Notes: generated by a model not told the origin, from the letters alone. Positions 28,224 to 43,021 are shown, numbered from the stretch's first letter. The stretch: DNA of 64,000 nucleotides from Sapria himalayana (GCA_029783825.1 JAREIK010003356.1:690035-754034); one strand, 5' to 3'. A program made the numbers and translations.

Positions 28224-30829
28224 CAGTTATATTGATAGATATATTGACATTTAGATAATTAGATAGACCATATAGACAGATTGATAGATAGACATATCGA
28301 AAGATATACAAATAGATAGATAGATATACAGATAGACTACTAGACATATAGATAATTAATACTTAGATAGTAAGATATCTTGATAAATAGCGATAGAGAT
28401 AGATAGATAGATAGATAGATAGACACATAGACTAATTGACAGAGAGTCATATAAATAGATAGAGAGATATATATTTTGATAGATAGATATATTGTGAGAT
28501 AGCTAGAATACAAATAGACTCATAGACAAATATATAAATAGAGATATAGACAAATAGACAAGTAGACAAATAAACAGATAGAGAGAAAGATAGATTGATA
28601 GATAGAAAAAAAGATATATAGACGTTTAGACAGATAGATATATAGGTAGATAGAATGATAGACAGATAGAAAGATAGATAAATTGATATAGAGATATATA
28701 TATATATATATATAAAGAAAGTAATATAGTAGGATAGATATAAAGATAGATAAACTATTAAACATAATATCAAATAGATAGATAAACAAGAAAAATAGAT
28801 ATATGGATTGATCTCTACATAGTTAGACATAATTACTAATAGATTGATAGATATAAAGATAATAGATAGTTAGACATATAGTTTGATTGATAGATAGATA
28901 AAAAGATAATATGATAGTTAGATAGATATATAGATAGAAGATAAATATTTAGATAGTTAGATAGATTTATAGATATATAGAAACAGATAGACAGATAGAA
29001 TGATAGACAAATAGATAGATTGACACACTAATATAAAGATAGACAGACAATTATATACATATGTAGATAAAAAGATACGAAAATTAGCAGATATATAGGT
29101 TGATAGACACATAGATAGATAGATACATAGATTGATTGATTGATTGCTAAAAAACTAGATAGATAGATAGATAGATACACAGATAGTTAGACAGATATCT
29201 AGACAAATAGATTGATATATAAATATATAGATAGATTGATAGATAGACAGACAGATAGATAGATAGATAGATACACATATAAATAGATAGATAAATAGAT
29301 AGATAGAAAGACAGACAAATAGATAGATAGACAAATTAAAAGATAGATTAATATAAATATAGACAGGTAGATAGACAGAAAGTTAGACAAAAAGATAGAC
29401 CGATAGATATACAGATAAAAAAATAGATATATAGATAGATATATAGACAGATTGATAGATAGTTGGATAGATCGAAAAATAGATATATAGTTAGATGGAT
29501 ACACAAATAGATAGTTAGATAGATAGATTAAGAAATAGATAGATGGATGGTTAGTTATACAAATAAAATTTAATTAGATAAATAAGTAGATAGATAGATA
29601 AATAGATAGACAGATAAATAGTTAGATAGACAGATAGAGTTACACATATAGAAAAATAGAAAATAGACAAATAGGTAGATAGAAAAATAGACAGTTAGAT
29701 AGATATATAGATATACAAATAGATAGATAGATAGATAGATAAACAGATAAACAAATGGGTAAAAAGACAGATAAATAATTGACAAATAGATAGATAGTAA
29801 GATATTCAAATATAATAGAGATAGATATACACATAGATGCATAGATAGATAGACATATAGGTGGATAAATATATACACCAATAGACAGATAAAAAAATAG
29901 ATAAATATATAGGTAGATAGACAAAAATAGACACATATACATTTTGACTAATAGATAGATAGACAGATAGATAGAGAGATTATATATAGACATATAGATA
30001 GATATAAAGATATAGAGATAAAGATATAAATAAATAGTTATACAAATATACATATACACAAATAGACAGATAGACAGATAAAAAGATAAAAAAATAGATA
30101 AATTTAAAATAGAAAGATAAATAGATAGATAGACAGATAGACAGACAGATAGAAATGTAGATTGATAGACAAATAAACATATTGACATATAGATAGTTAG
30201 ATAGATAGATAGTTTGATTGATTTATATATAGATAGACATATAGATAGATAGATACTCTGATAACCAGATAGTCAATTAGATAGATATAAATATAGATAG
30301 ATAGATATACAGACATATAGATAGATAGATAGATAAATAAATAAACTGATAGATAGATAGATTGATTGACATATAGATAGATAGAAATATAAACATATAG
30401 ACAAATAGACATAATGATAGATAGATAGATAGAGATATATATAGATAAATAGATAGACAGATAGATAGATAAATAGATTGATTGATTGATAAATAGAATA
30501 ATAGATAGATAGATAGATAGACATATAGGCAGATAGAGAGATAGATAAATAGATAGATAGATACGTATATAGTCAGATAATCAAAGAGAGATTGATAGAT
30601 TGATAGATAAAGAGAGACAAAAATATAGGCAAAGAGGCAAAGGAATATATTGTTAAATAGAGAATCTGATAGACTAATAGACTGATAGCTAGCTAGATAG
30701 AGAATAAACATATATACAAATATATAGATCGACATATAGATAGGAAAACATTTAGATAGATAGAAAAATAGCTAGGTAGGTAGGTAGCTAGTTAGGAAAG
30801 TAAATAGGTAGAAAGATAGAGAGATAGAT

Positions 30830-31060
30830 AAGTAGAGAGATAGAGAGAAAGAAAGATAGATATAAAGAGATATCGATAAATAGAGAGATAGATATTTAAA
30901 GAGATAGAGATATAAAGTGATAGAGATATAAAAAGATGGAGATATAAAGAGAGAAAGATAAAGAGATATAGATATAAAGAGAGATAGATAGATACAGAGA
31001 GAAAGATATAAAAAGATATATAGATAGAGACAGAGAAATAGACTGATACACAGATAGATA
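30830..31060. repeat. GAGATA variant domain in GATA block 2
   Basis: Here the unit shifts from GATA to GAGATA/AGATATAAA forms, giving an almost pure purine-plus-T strand. A second domain of the same kind lies near 31930-32300. Local homogenisation of variants is typical of satellite evolution by slippage or unequal exchange. Confidence 0.75.
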
Positions 31061-33076
31061 GATAGATAGATAGATGATAGACAAACATAAAGAATGAAAT
31101 AAAGATAGATATATTGACTAACAAACTAATAAACTAATAGAATAATAGTCTAAAAGACTGATAGATTGATAGACCGATAGACTAATAGATAGACAAATAG
31201 ATAGAAAATAAATTGGCAGATACACATATAGGTAGATAGACAAATAGACAAAAAAGTAGATAGATATATAGCTAAAAAGACAGATAGATAAATAGATAGA
31301 AAAATAGATACATAGATAGGCATGTAATCAAATACACACTACGATAGATAGATAGATAGGTAGATAAACTTATATAGAAATAAATTAATTAGACAAATAA
31401 ACATATAGACAGATAAATAAATAGATTTGTAAAACTATACAGATAGACTAATAGACATATAAACATATAGATATATAGTCAAATAGACAAATAGATAGAT
31501 ATATAACTAGATATATAGATAGATTTATAGAGAGACATATAGATAGATAAAAAAATATAGAAATAGACATATAGACGGATAGACAAATAAACAAATAGAA
31601 AGATAGACTAATAGATAAATAGATAAATAGATAGATAGATAGATAGACTAATAGACGGACAGATATTTAGAAAAATATAGAGTTAGATAGATAGAAAAAT
31701 AGATTGATTGATTATAGACATATAGACATATAGACAAATAGATTAATAAATAGATATACATTTTGATAGATAGACAGATAGATAGATAGATAGACTAGTA
31801 TACAGATAAATAGTTCGACAGATAGATATATGTACATATAGATAGATAGATATTCAGATAAATAGGTAGATATAATGATATACAAAGAAACAGATAGACT
31901 GATAGATAGATATACAGATAGACATATAGAGAGAAAGAGAGATAGAGAGAGATAGATAGATATATAGATAGAATGATATACATATAGATGGTTAGATAGA
32001 TAGTTAGATAGATAGAAAGAAAGACAAAGAGACATAGAGATAACGAGATTGATAGATGAATTTTCACCGAAAGAAAGTTAGAGAGATAGATAGATAGATA
32101 GATAGAAAAGTAGTTAGATAGATAGATAGACATATTGCTAGGTATATATGTAGCTTGCTAGGTAGTTTAGTAGGTAAATATATAGTGGGGTAGAGAGATA
32201 TAGTGATATAGAGATAGATAAATAGAGAGATATAGAGATAGAGAAATAGAGAGATAGAAAGATAGAAACATAGAAAGATATAGAGATAGAGAGATAGTGA
32301 GAAAGATAAAAAGATAGATAGACAATTAGACACATATACAGATAGTCAAATAGACAAATAGACTAAATGATAGATTGACAAAGTAATACACTAGCAGTCT
32401 GACAAACTAATAGACTGACATACTTATAGACTGATACACTAATAGACTAATAGACTGACAGACTCAGAGATAGAAAAATAGATAGAATAGCAGATAGACT
32501 AACATACAGATAGAAAACAAGACAATATAAAGATATATAGGAAAATGGACAAACAGATAAATAGACAGGCAAATAGATAGACACACATACAGACAAATAG
32601 ATAGAGAACTAGTAAGGTAGACAAATAATTAGGTAAATAAATATTTTGCATATACATAGTCAAGTATACTAATACTTGAGCAGACAAAGACGTAGACAGA
32701 TAAATAGATAGACCGATAGACAAACAGATAGACTGATTGACAAATAGATAGGCATATATACATATAGAAAGATCAACAAATAGATAGATAAACAAAAAAT
32801 CAAACAAATAGATATATACACAAACAGATAGATAGATATTTAGATAGATAGATTGATTGGAAGATATATTGATAGACAAATAAAAAGATAAATTATATAA
32901 AATTGATAGATAGATAAATAGACAGACAGGTAGGTAGGTAGGTAGGTCGGTAAAATGATGGTCAGGTAGAAAGAGAGATAGACAAATATATAGATAGATT
33001 TTATAGAGATAGATAGAATGATATATAAACAAAAATTTAGATAGATAGATAGATAGATAGAAAAATAGATAGACAC

Positions 33077-33111
<35 letters not shown>

Positions 33112-34009
33112 TATATATATATACAAATAGATTGACTGATTGATTGATAGACAAATCGATAGACAGATTGAAATTTAGATTGATAGGTAGATTGATAGAT
33201 AGATTGATCGCCATATTAATAGACATATCGTTACATAAATTAATAGACAAATTGATGGATAGATTTAAATGAATGATTATAGACGGATTGATAGACATAT
33301 TTATAGATAGACAGATAGATAGAAAGACAGATAGAAAGAAAGATAGATAGATAAATAGATATATAGACAGCTAGATAGAGAGATCGATAGACATATAGAT
33401 AGATAGATAGATTGATTGATTGAAACAAGAATATGGGAGCAACCTATAGGCCCTACATCTTTCTGTTATCAGGTAAGATTGATATTACTCTTCTCCTTCA
33501 AAATACTATATACATTCTCTCCCTCTCAATTTGATTACCACTGACGAATGTTGGTCTATACAAAATATTCGGTTTTATTTTTTTTTAGTTTTCTCCCAAT
33601 TTCTCTTCTTCTTTTTTCTATTTTCACATCACCAATATAAGTTTGACTCTCCACCATTAATGAAACAACAAATGGGTAGGGTAAGCTTTGTTCTTTTACT
33701 ATTTAATTTTTTAAGGTTTTTTGGATTTCAAATACTAAATGTATGCATATTGTTTATGCTTCTGTAACTTAAGAAAAAATAATTATACTTAATGTTTTAT
33801 ACTTCTGTAATTTAAGAAAAAACAAACTCAATGTTTATGGGTTCTATTTTGATTGTCTCCAAAAATATTATAAATAGATAACTTTATATATAAACTTTTC
33901 TACATTTATATTATCATATGACATTATATATAAATGTCTATACTTTAATATATATAAACATATTACATTATATATAAACTTTGTTATGTTTATATAAAAA
34001 TATAATGTT

Positions 34010-34030
34010 ACACACACACACACACACACA
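34010..34030. repeat. (CA)n microsatellite
   Basis: A short pure CA tract followed by TATGTATGTA, similar in layout to the one at 36305. Confidence 0.9.
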
Positions 34031-36304
34031 TATGTATGTATAAATGTTTATAAATATTTATACAACATTTACATAAAACTATTCATTTATATAATTTTTA
34101 ATATAACATTTATATAACATATAAAATATTTATACATATTTGTAATGATTTATGTACCATATAAATTTTTATATAAATATATAATATTTATAATGTTTAT
34201 ATAAATGTGATATATATACTATATAATATTTATAAAAGTATTACATATATTAATTTATATATATGTAACATTTATAAAATATTTAAACACAACATTATAT
34301 CTAAACACTTTTATATTTATATAATCATATGCCATTATATATAAAAGTTTATACTTTAAAATTAATGTGCAAATAGATAATAGTTATGTGCAATATGATG
34401 CTTGTATGCATACACAAGAGATTATCTCTATAGTGTATATCATATGAAGAAATGATATATCATAGAGGGATATTTTTAAGTATATATATAAGTTGATAAA
34501 TCATTTATTATAGTAATATGATAAATCATTAGTTATCTCTATAATGCATACACATTGTGCAATATGATAAACCATTTGTTATAGTAATATACAAGTTCAA
34601 ATTTGGTTACTTTTGTTTTTTTATTAATAGATTTATTTGTAGTCTTATTTTAATGAGTTATATTTTTAAGTAATTAAATTTTAATTTTATTTTTTTGGAT
34701 AATGTTATGATTATATTTTTTATGGTCAGTTATTTTATTATTTGTTTGAATATTATTGATATGTCACTTATTCATTATTTACTTGGTTATTTATTTTTTT
34801 CAATTGGGATGTTATAAATTGTGCATTTGTTATACATTTATACAATTTATCAATGGTTATATGAATTAATATGTTTTTTAATAAATAAAATAATATGAAA
34901 ATTTAATTACCAATAAATTGTTTTCATGGTTATTAGTAATATTATTTATTTTTTTCATTGTTATAACCATAAATTAATTTTTATTATTGAAATTTATTTT
35001 ATTAATTTATAAATAATATTATAAAAAATAACCATACAAATATCTTTAATTATTAACCATAAATGTATTTATTTATGAAATAATATAATTTATGGTTAAA
35101 TATAAAATAATTTTGTTTTCTAATTTTTTTCGTCTATGACTCGTCTCTCCCCCCATCTAGCCATCTCTACATCAAAAAAACAACATTTTTTTCTCTATCT
35201 CTTTCTTTGTCTGTATTTTATTTGTTTATTTTCATTATAATTTATTTAAAATTTAGTAATGAGTTTTGTAAATTTAAAATTGATAGTGATCTAAATGATG
35301 CTTTTTTGTTGAGTTCTTGTGTGTTAACGAAAAATCAGAAGTGTGAAGTTTTTTTCTTTTAATGATTAATTTTTTAAATGTTTAATGGATGTCAATTCAA
35401 CAGAAAGGGTGCTAGCTCTTAAATTCGAAGAATAAGAGTAAAGAGGATGAATAAAATACTAACAAGAGGAAAGAGGAGTAAGGTACTGTAATTTTTTAAA
35501 TTCAAAGAAGATCAAGATAGCATGCATTCTCAAAGCACACTGGCCATGCACGGTATCATATTTTGTGTATACATTTATAATAAGTAATTGTTCCATCATT
35601 ATATAATGTTAGCATGAGTAATATGATAGATAATTTGATTAGTAATAGAGTATATCATTCTTTTTTAAAAAAATGTGCATATAGTATATATATCCAATGT
35701 AGTAGATGTGTGATGCGTGTGATGTCGTTTATTTAGAGCAGTCTATGTTTACTTTACATGCACATTTTTTTTGTTTACAATGAAACATGCATACTAATAT
35801 ACTTTTTTACACAAAACACTTGACAATTTTTTATCACATACAAAAAAATTAGAAATGATCAAAAATAATATTGTACAACTAAATAAAAACAAAAAAAAAT
35901 TAAACAAGATGTAACACATCATCACCTAATGATTTTCAACAATTTGACTATGATCTAATGTTAATTCTGAGATTATTACTAAGAATCAATATATCAAAGT
36001 AATGTTTTTTAATTAAAATTGTTTATTGGATCATAAATCTCCATATGGAAAAATATCTTTAATATTGGTGTGATATTTTAGATTTAATGTTATTCTAGTA
36101 GTATATTTTTTTATAAATTCATCAATTAGTAATAAAAAATTAATTATAAAAAAAATCAAAAATTATCATTAATGCATAATATAATACTCTTGATATATGA
36201 TACTCTTGTATGTTTTCCTTTTATTTTTTTTCTTTTCAGTTATTTTAGATTTAGCATATGTAAATAAATTTGTTTGTGTAGAAGATTATACTTTTGTTAT
36301 ATGA

Positions 36305-36350
36305 TACACACACACACACACATATGTATGTATGTATGTATGTATGTATA
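36305..36350. repeat. (CA)n(TATG)n microsatellite
   Basis: A CA tract passing into TATG units. Confidence 0.9.
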
Positions 36351-37214
36351 GTTTTTTGTTTGTATTTATGTGTATCATTTTATTTTTTGTCATTATATAT
36401 TTGCAACTTTTTGGCTTGGTGTAAAATTATAATATGAGTATATTAAAAGAGTTTTTAAGTTATTTGCAAATATAGCCATGTAATTGTTTGATGAAATTAA
36501 TTAACCTATTTTAGAAGCTTTTAAAAAAAGTGATGTGGCTATTTGTTGTATTACTCATTAACTATTTGGGCATTGTAAAAAAATAACCCTCTCATGCTGC
36601 TTTTGCAAAAATTTAGCTTTTTTAAATATTTAATTGAAAAAAATATATAAGTGATGAACATATCAATAATTTTTGCTAAATTAATAAGTTTCCATCCTTC
36701 CTATTGATTAGGTATTAATTGATGTGTATGTAAGTTTTCTTTACCAAACAATCTTTTGATTGCAATTTTACACAAATTATGTTAAAGTTAATGTCTGTAA
36801 TTTTTTGTATCTCTAATCAATCTATATTTGTAAAGCTAGAAATATAAAATTGTAGTTTGCTTCACATCTATGTTTTCTAGTTGAATACTTTTTATGATAT
36901 ATTTTATAGTCCAAATATGTTTTTGTTAATGTCTTATTTCTTTATTAATTAATTAGCCAAGAGTTCTTGGAATTGGCTCTTTATTCCATTAATTTTGTAT
37001 ATCCTATTTATCTTAATATTCAAAGATTAAGTTGAATTATAGTAGATATTTTGGTCTTTGATCTTTATTGAGAAGTGAGAAGCTTACTCCTTCAAATATT
37101 CAACATGACCAATGATAGTTACACCTTATAATTTGCCTGCATAGTTGTGTATGAAGTAGCAATATATGTTTATGTCAAAATTGGTTCAAGGGAAAAAAAA
37201 TTCAAAAGACATTA

Positions 37215-39717
37215 TGAATGTTTTCATACATCTTCTTATAGCAGAGTTAAATCATTTGTGAGATATTGAAGTGGATAAATATGACATCTCAAAGAAGAAA
37301 AATTTCATAATGTGGGTAGCCCTTATGTGGATGGTTAGTAATTTTCCTGCTTATTCAATATTGTCTGGTTGGAGTACTACACTATGATTTGCATGCCCGT
37401 TTTGCATGGAAAAGTTTAATGCATTTACCCTCAAATTCAGTGGTAAACAGTCATGGTTGATAACCATAATAAGGTTTTACCTAAAAATCATCCATTCCAC
37501 ATAAATAAAACTACATTTTGAAAAAACAAAATAGTGATGACAGTTGCGTTAGTTGTCTGTTCACGAGATAGATGCTATTGGAACTAATGGACCAATATGC
37601 AAAATATTTGGCTAGATGAAATGAAGTATTTTTTGGGACTTGCCCTATTGGAAGCTCAATTTAATTCTTCGTAACTTAGATGTAACGCATATAAAAAAAT
37701 ATATTTGACAATGTTTTCAACACTATCCTTAATGTAGATAGAAAAACAAAAGACACTTTAAAATCAAGATAAGAGTTGAATGATTACTGTCAGCAACCTG
37801 GATTCAAAGAAAATGAGGCTACAAAAAATATCCTAAAGCTTCTTACACACTAGATAAGAAGGCAAGACATAAATTGTGTAAATGAGTTAAAAATTTGAAA
37901 TTCCTTGATGGATATGTGTCAGATATGGGCAGATGTGTGGACATGAAGAATTTTGAGTTATTTGGAATAAAAAGGCATGTCTATCATGTATTTATGAAAT
38001 TATTAATACTAATTGATTTGCGTGAAATACTTTCTCTAAGTGGTTGGAAGGTCTTTACTGAACTTAGTTTGTTCTTTAAACATCTAACTACAACCACAAT
38101 CAAAATAGCTGACATGGTGAGACTGGAGAATGACTTACCTCTCATTCTTTGTAAGCTTGAATGGATATTCTCACCCAACTTTTATGACTCAATAGAGAAT
38201 TTATCAATCCATTCGGCATATGAAGCAAGGATAGTCAGCCTAGTGAAATACAGATGGGAGTATCCTTTTGAGAGGTAATTAAATATAATTAGCTATGTTT
38301 TATTATTTCAAGCATAAATTAATATTGTTATTTGATTAAATTGAAACCTAACATAATGGTTGAATGTATCTTCGTAAGTTGAAATTGAATAAATGAAACA
38401 AGGCAAAAGTCGAATGTTCAATTTGCAATGCATATTTAGTAGAAGAAGCATCATCTTTTTGTTCTTATTATTTTGAGGATAATGTCAATACAAATAATAG
38501 AAATGTGCCTCGGAATGATGATGGTTGTGTGTTGGTAGAAGATGAATCTATGGATGATCTATCTATTTTAAAGCACCATAGAAGAGTATTTGGAAGAGCA
38601 AAGAAAAGATGTATGATAGATGAAGAGTATAACACAACTTAGAGTTATGTTTTAGTTATTTGTGAGGAGGTTGCACAATTTATTGATTATGTATACCCAA
38701 AATGGTTGAAGGTTTAATCATAGTTTAATTTTGTCCTAAATATATTTAATTAAATTTTTGATATCCATTGTTCTCCCTCCATTTATATTTGTGCAGTGTT
38801 TATGTTGAGTAGTTAAAACATAGGCAACCAACCATTTCCAGACATGAGGTCGATTCTATGCTAGAAACAAAATTTGCAAATTGGTTCAAGAACTATGTGA
38901 AAATTCTTAAGCTTTAATTTTATGAATTATTTGATTTATTAGTATCTTTTAGTATTTAACATAATTTTTTGAATTTATGCAACATACAAATGATCCTTCA
39001 AATGGAGATTCCAACATATTAATAATGAATCTAAGTAAAAGTCTGTTTAGATATGTGGCAACCTATCATGGGTATTTTATCAATAAATATAAATTTCACA
39101 CAATAGGACATAATTCTTCTAAAGTAACTATGAATAGTAGTGTATGCATTAAAGGCTCAAGTTATAGTGTAGATGAGATTGATTATAATGGTTAACTCAC
39201 ATAAGTTATTGAGTTGGAGAATCCTATACTCGTAAAAAACAAGATTGTATTTTTATGATGTGAGTGGTTTGATCATACACAAAATGGGGGTACAAAGATT
39301 CATTAAGATTATAAGCTAGTGTATGTTAACCATAAACATAGATTTAATCGATATTAGCCATTTATTATGGTAGTTCAAGCCACTCAAGTATATTATTTCA
39401 CATATCCGAGTTTATCTCGTGATAAGAGTAACTATTGGGCTATTTTCAAAATTAAAGCTCGGTCAAATTTTGAAGTACCAACATCTCAAAAAAGAAGTGA
39501 AAACTTAGCTGTTGAACTAACATTTTCAAAATATGACTTAAATAATATTGAGCATGTGCATGTAGAAGAAGATCTAGAAAACTAATGTGACTAAAATGGT
39601 GACTTGATAGAAATTGAAGATATTCCTTTTTCTATCTGAAGGTGAGTTGGAACTTCCATCAGAATCAGATGAAAAGTCAGAAGATCCATTAGAGAATGAT
39701 AGTGATGCCAATAATTA
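37215..39717 (+). pseudogene. Outer-element TNPD-like (tnp2 family) transposase, truncated pseudogene
   Basis: TNPD-type proteins are the catalytic transposases of CACTA elements. Order seen: the C-terminal part of Transposase_21 (37215-37700, with YDISKKKNFIMWVALMW, FPAYSILSGWST and CPFC motifs, then a DVTHI element); DUF4218 (about 37890-38274, with RCVDMKNFELFG, FYDSIENLSIH and KYRWEYPFER, then a GT donor at 38275); a linker exon near 38395-38680 (NAYLVEEASSFCSYYF); a short exon near 38800-38910 (ETKFANWFKNYV); and DUF4216 (38977-39583, with STMNS-like KVTMNSSVCIKGSSY, a CEWFD motif and YPSLSRDKSNYWAIFKIKARS). An acidic tail runs to a stop near 39717. The N-terminal zinc-binding region and first half of Transposase_21 are missing. 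There are several in-frame stops and frame changes. It forms the usual TNPD-TNPA pair with the gene that follows. Confidence 0.9.
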
Positions 39718-39808
39718 AATTGTTATAATTGTATTAGAGTATATTAGTTTCAAAGACTTTCTATATTTTGTTGAAATCCATTACTGATGTTTATTATATC
39801 TCTATTAT

Positions 39809-41705
39809 TTGTTCTATGTTGTAGAGTTAGTACCAATTCATACCCACTATATCCAAACTTCAACATCACCATCACCATCATTAACACCTTTACCATCACC
39901 TTTATCAGATGTAAGGCCACCACCCATTGTCCCTCTTACACACACTTTTGATCCATCACTATCTTCTACACCACATTTTACACAAATAGTTCTATCATTT
40001 ACAACACCATCGATATCATCAAATACTATGCCTTCCTCTGCATGCAGTGCTAAGTTAGTGATAGAGATTGTGTATGGGAGGTATAAGAAATATGTAAATA
40101 TTACTTAAATTAAAATTATGATGTTCTAGTTAGTGGTTTTGTTTTTATATATAGTTATGATTTGCTTGTTTTCAATGTTATTTTTATATTTTTATAATTT
40201 CATTCCATTTACACAAGTATTCGGCTATAATTACAATGTCTTCCAAGAAAATGGTTGGTTCTAAAGCAATAATGGAATAAAGTTTCTTAATCAACTAGAG
40301 AGACTAACTTTAATCACTTTCAGGTAAAAAGAAATAAACAAAAGCATTGAAAATTAATTATCTGATTAGTTAACTATTATGTTGGTTATTATTTAAGTAT
40401 TAAATAATTATGTCCTTATTATTAATATCGTCATTTATTGAGTTATATATATATAGATATCGAATCAGTGCACGCGGTACCCAAATTTAATTGACAAATA
40501 AAGTCATTGTTGGAGAGCAAAACTACTGAATGGTACTCATATTTTGTTCAAAAATTAAAGATTCTAAAAGATAGGCCTAATTTTATACCCGTGGATGAGT
40601 GGCCCGAGTGGCTTATGTATTGGCATGAGCTAGTGTGAAAAAAAAAATCAAAGATAGCTATCAAAACTGATGGACTAAGGTAGCTGGAATAGGTACAAGA
40701 ATGTCTCACAACATAGGAGGGTTAAAATCGAGCATTAAGTGTGCTCAAGATTTGGTACAATTTATAAGTTTAAAACATTTATATATTTAATAGTTGGCCT
40801 AATAGTTGGCCTAATATTTTAGCTAACATTTTCTAACATTTGTTAATTTTTTACTTAATAAATACTTACTTTAGGCTGAAGAATTGGGTCGAGATTCCAA
40901 TTTTTATGAGATTTTCAAAAAGATGCATGTGAAGAAAGTGGATGGACAGTTTGTTGACAACAAGTCTCAGATGATTACTGTAAGAATCTATTATATTAAT
41001 AAACTTTTAGAATACTACCATAAATTTTGAAGGTTTATCGTGGAATGAAAATATTAGATTTATTTAATGTATATCTAGAATAGTATTTGTTTACTATTTT
41101 ATCACAAAAACTCATGGAGGAATGTGTGATAGCTGCTTCTCAACTAATTGAAAGTTCTATGGATTTTCAAACACTTGACTATGATCATATCTATTTGGAG
41201 ACCATAAGAGGTCAGAAGAAGCAGCGATTATATGGCATCGACTTGAAGGGAGTGACATTTTGTTGTAGCAGTCATGCTTCAAATTCCTCTGTCATAGTAG
41301 TGGTGGATGAGGTAGTTGAATAGCAAGTAATTAAAATAAATGAATGTTTTGAAGTTATGGAGGTAGAAATGAAAGAGAAGGTTGAGCAGATTAAAGGAAA
41401 ACATGACGGAAATGAAAAAAGAGAAGCATATTATTCATTTAAAGAAAGAAATACAGGAAATGAAAGAAATGAATGATGAGATGAAAGAAAATAAGATTGT
41501 TAAGCAACAACAGATGCCCTATATGCTGTCATAGTTACAGCCTTGATGCAATAAATAGTATTCTGAATTCCAGTAGTGAAACCATGCAGAAGAGGCTAGC
41601 ACTAATGCACCAGCTAATTATGAGGATGATTTTATTTTAAATGATGATGAAACTATGTTATGTTTTTATTTTAACCATGAAACTTTTGTAAAATATTATT
41701 TTTGA
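39809..41705 (+). pseudogene. Outer-element TNPA-like (Transposase_24) pseudogene
   Basis: TNPA-type proteins bind the sub-terminal motifs of CACTA elements and assist transposition. This gene lies 90 bp after the TNPD-like gene on the same strand. Parts seen: a Pro/Ser/Thr-rich N-terminal exon (39809-40105); an exon near 40500-40770 with WPEWLMYW and, after one frame change, HNIGGLKSSIKCAQDL (the conserved H-x-x-G-x-K-S element); AEELGRDSNFYEIFKKMHV (about 40875); an exon from about 41100 with DYDHIYLETIRGQKKQRLYG, matching the family's G-x-K-K-x-R-x-Y-G signature; then a Lys/Glu/Met coiled coil (41360-41500) and a tail with EEASTNAPANYEDDF to a stop at 41705. In-frame stops (for example after DEVVE, and around 41530-41580) make it a pseudogene. 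No Ulp1 domain is attached, unlike the inner element. Confidence 0.87.
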
Positions 41706-43021
41706 ATTGTTTTTGTTTATGTTTATTAAAGAACAAGGATCAAAGAAATGATAAGAAGAAAATGATACAGGTAAAAGTTTTTCATGGTTAAATATGTCAT
41801 GGTGAAGTCAATTTGTAATGTGTCTAAATAAATATTATTGCTTCATATCTTCTGATGTAAATAAAAGCACAGAGAGAAACAAGAGAAGAAGAAAACTTCT
41901 GGATTTTTGGCTACCTGTTTCTCTTTCATACTCTCTCATAAAATTTTTTGGTACTAGTAAAGATACATTATCTCGTTCTAAGTTGTAAAGAAGATGTGAG
42001 ACTATATAAAAAAAATAATCTACATGTATGCCAACATCCATCGTCTTCACCTCTCCCCAATGAGAATCCATGGTTTTATTCTTTAATTTCAATTAATCAT
42101 TAAATATTCTTGTACTTTAAATGATTAATGAGATAGGCGGAGAATAATATGTGATGATAAGTTGAAAGATCTACATTAAAGCAAGTCTTTCATAAGATTT
42201 GCAGTCTCAAGCTCTTATCTCCTCACTTAATTAAAAAGGAATAGTTAGCTAAACAAAAAAAGATTTATTTGGTGGCATTATTGTTCTTGATTCTAGTTTT
42301 GTTCTGTGTTGGCTGACTAACCTAACCAATGATTCTTTTCTTTCATTAAAAAAAGTGTGTCATCTCAAAATTGAGTTGGATGTAAGATTATGTTGATCTT
42401 GGATATTATTCAGTCGAGACAGTCTCATTCCTAGTGGCTCTTAAAGTGCATTATCCATAGTTGATCACAATCCTAAGGGAAAATCACAAAAGTTAGCACA
42501 TCATTAAATTTTATGGATTTTATGATGAGTGCCTATAGAAGTATGGAAATGCTAACGTCTGGAAGTTTTTCACCAATCTATTTGATTATTTTCTCTTAAC
42601 TTCCTTTGTTGAGACATAAATTACACCCACTTGTGCTTTTCCTTCACCTCAACTCTCATCATCCTTCTTCTATAGAACATCTCTGACCAGTTTAACCAAA
42701 CAAGCAATCTATACCTTATTGCTCGAGCTCACCAGCTTGTAATGGATGGCTACAATTGGGGCCATTATCAAAAAGTTTTTGATTTTGATTTTGTTTTTGA
42801 TTTTGTTTTTGTTTTTTAAAATGTTTATGCTGTGAAATGATAGTTTTTGTGGTTGTGTTGATACTGTTTGGGCCTTAAAATTTATGCAGTTTGAGCCTTA
42901 AAATTGATGTAGTTTGAGCCTACACCAATGAGAGGAGAGCCATATGAGACCAGAAAAATGCCAAATAACTTTCTTTATTGTGAGCGAAGAAAAATTGGTG
43001 CAACCCACCTCCTAGTTGTGG
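41706..43021. other. Non-coding stretch with possible LTR remnant
   Basis: No gene supported. The minus strand of about 41840-42090 has the look of a plant copia LTR (a CTCACATC word, a MREYERE-like reading and GAGAGAAAC near the end), but I see no paired LTR or primer site. A TTTTGATTTTG short tandem repeat lies at about 42773-42820. The region after it directly flanks the inner CACTA insertion and continues at 55531. Confidence 0.4.

Larger units (their letters stand above)
16580..33425 (+). repeat. GATA/TAGA tetranucleotide satellite, block 2
   Basis: About 16.8 kb of degenerate GATA units, again with GATA on the plus strand as in blocks 1 and 3. It begins directly at the truncated ARF fragment and ends in GATTGATTGATTGAAAC before non-repetitive DNA. 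Local variant domains include a TAGACTAATA ten-base form (near 16845-16880, 31120-31190 and 32395-32465), a GAGATA-rich domain (30830-31060 and 31930-32300) and a TAGG run (32925-32950). Long minus-strand frames here are Tyr-Leu-Ser-Ile repeat readings and not genes. The block lies between the two outer CACTA ends. Confidence 0.95.
33426..37214. other. AT-rich non-coding stretch
   Basis: No gene is supported in these 3.8 kb. At the satellite edge there is a short exon-like frame: ATG at 33433, 13 codons, then CAG|GTAAG at 33470-33477, but with no recognisable protein. A 78-codon frame at 33531-33767 is low-complexity Phe/Leu translation of a T-rich tract. CA microsatellites occur at 34010-34030 and 36305-36322, the latter followed by a TATG tract to about 36350. 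Other parts are degenerate TATA/TTTATA words. By position this is the upstream part of the outer TNPD-like gene, whose N-terminal exons I could not find here. Confidence 0.6.

Noticed and set aside
33433..33472. Missing 5' half of the ARF gene on the far side of GATA block 2
   Set aside because: The minus strand next to 33426 does not encode the expected upstream ARF residues, so the satellite is not simply inserted in the middle of the ARF copy.
33531..33767. 78-codon plus-strand frame rich in Phe and Leu
   Set aside because: Low-complexity T-rich tract with no domain, no codon structure and no neighbouring exons that support it.
41835..42092. 85-codon minus-strand frame as a gene
   Set aside because: It reads through what looks like a retroelement LTR-type sequence, has no domain, and no paired LTR was found to define an element.
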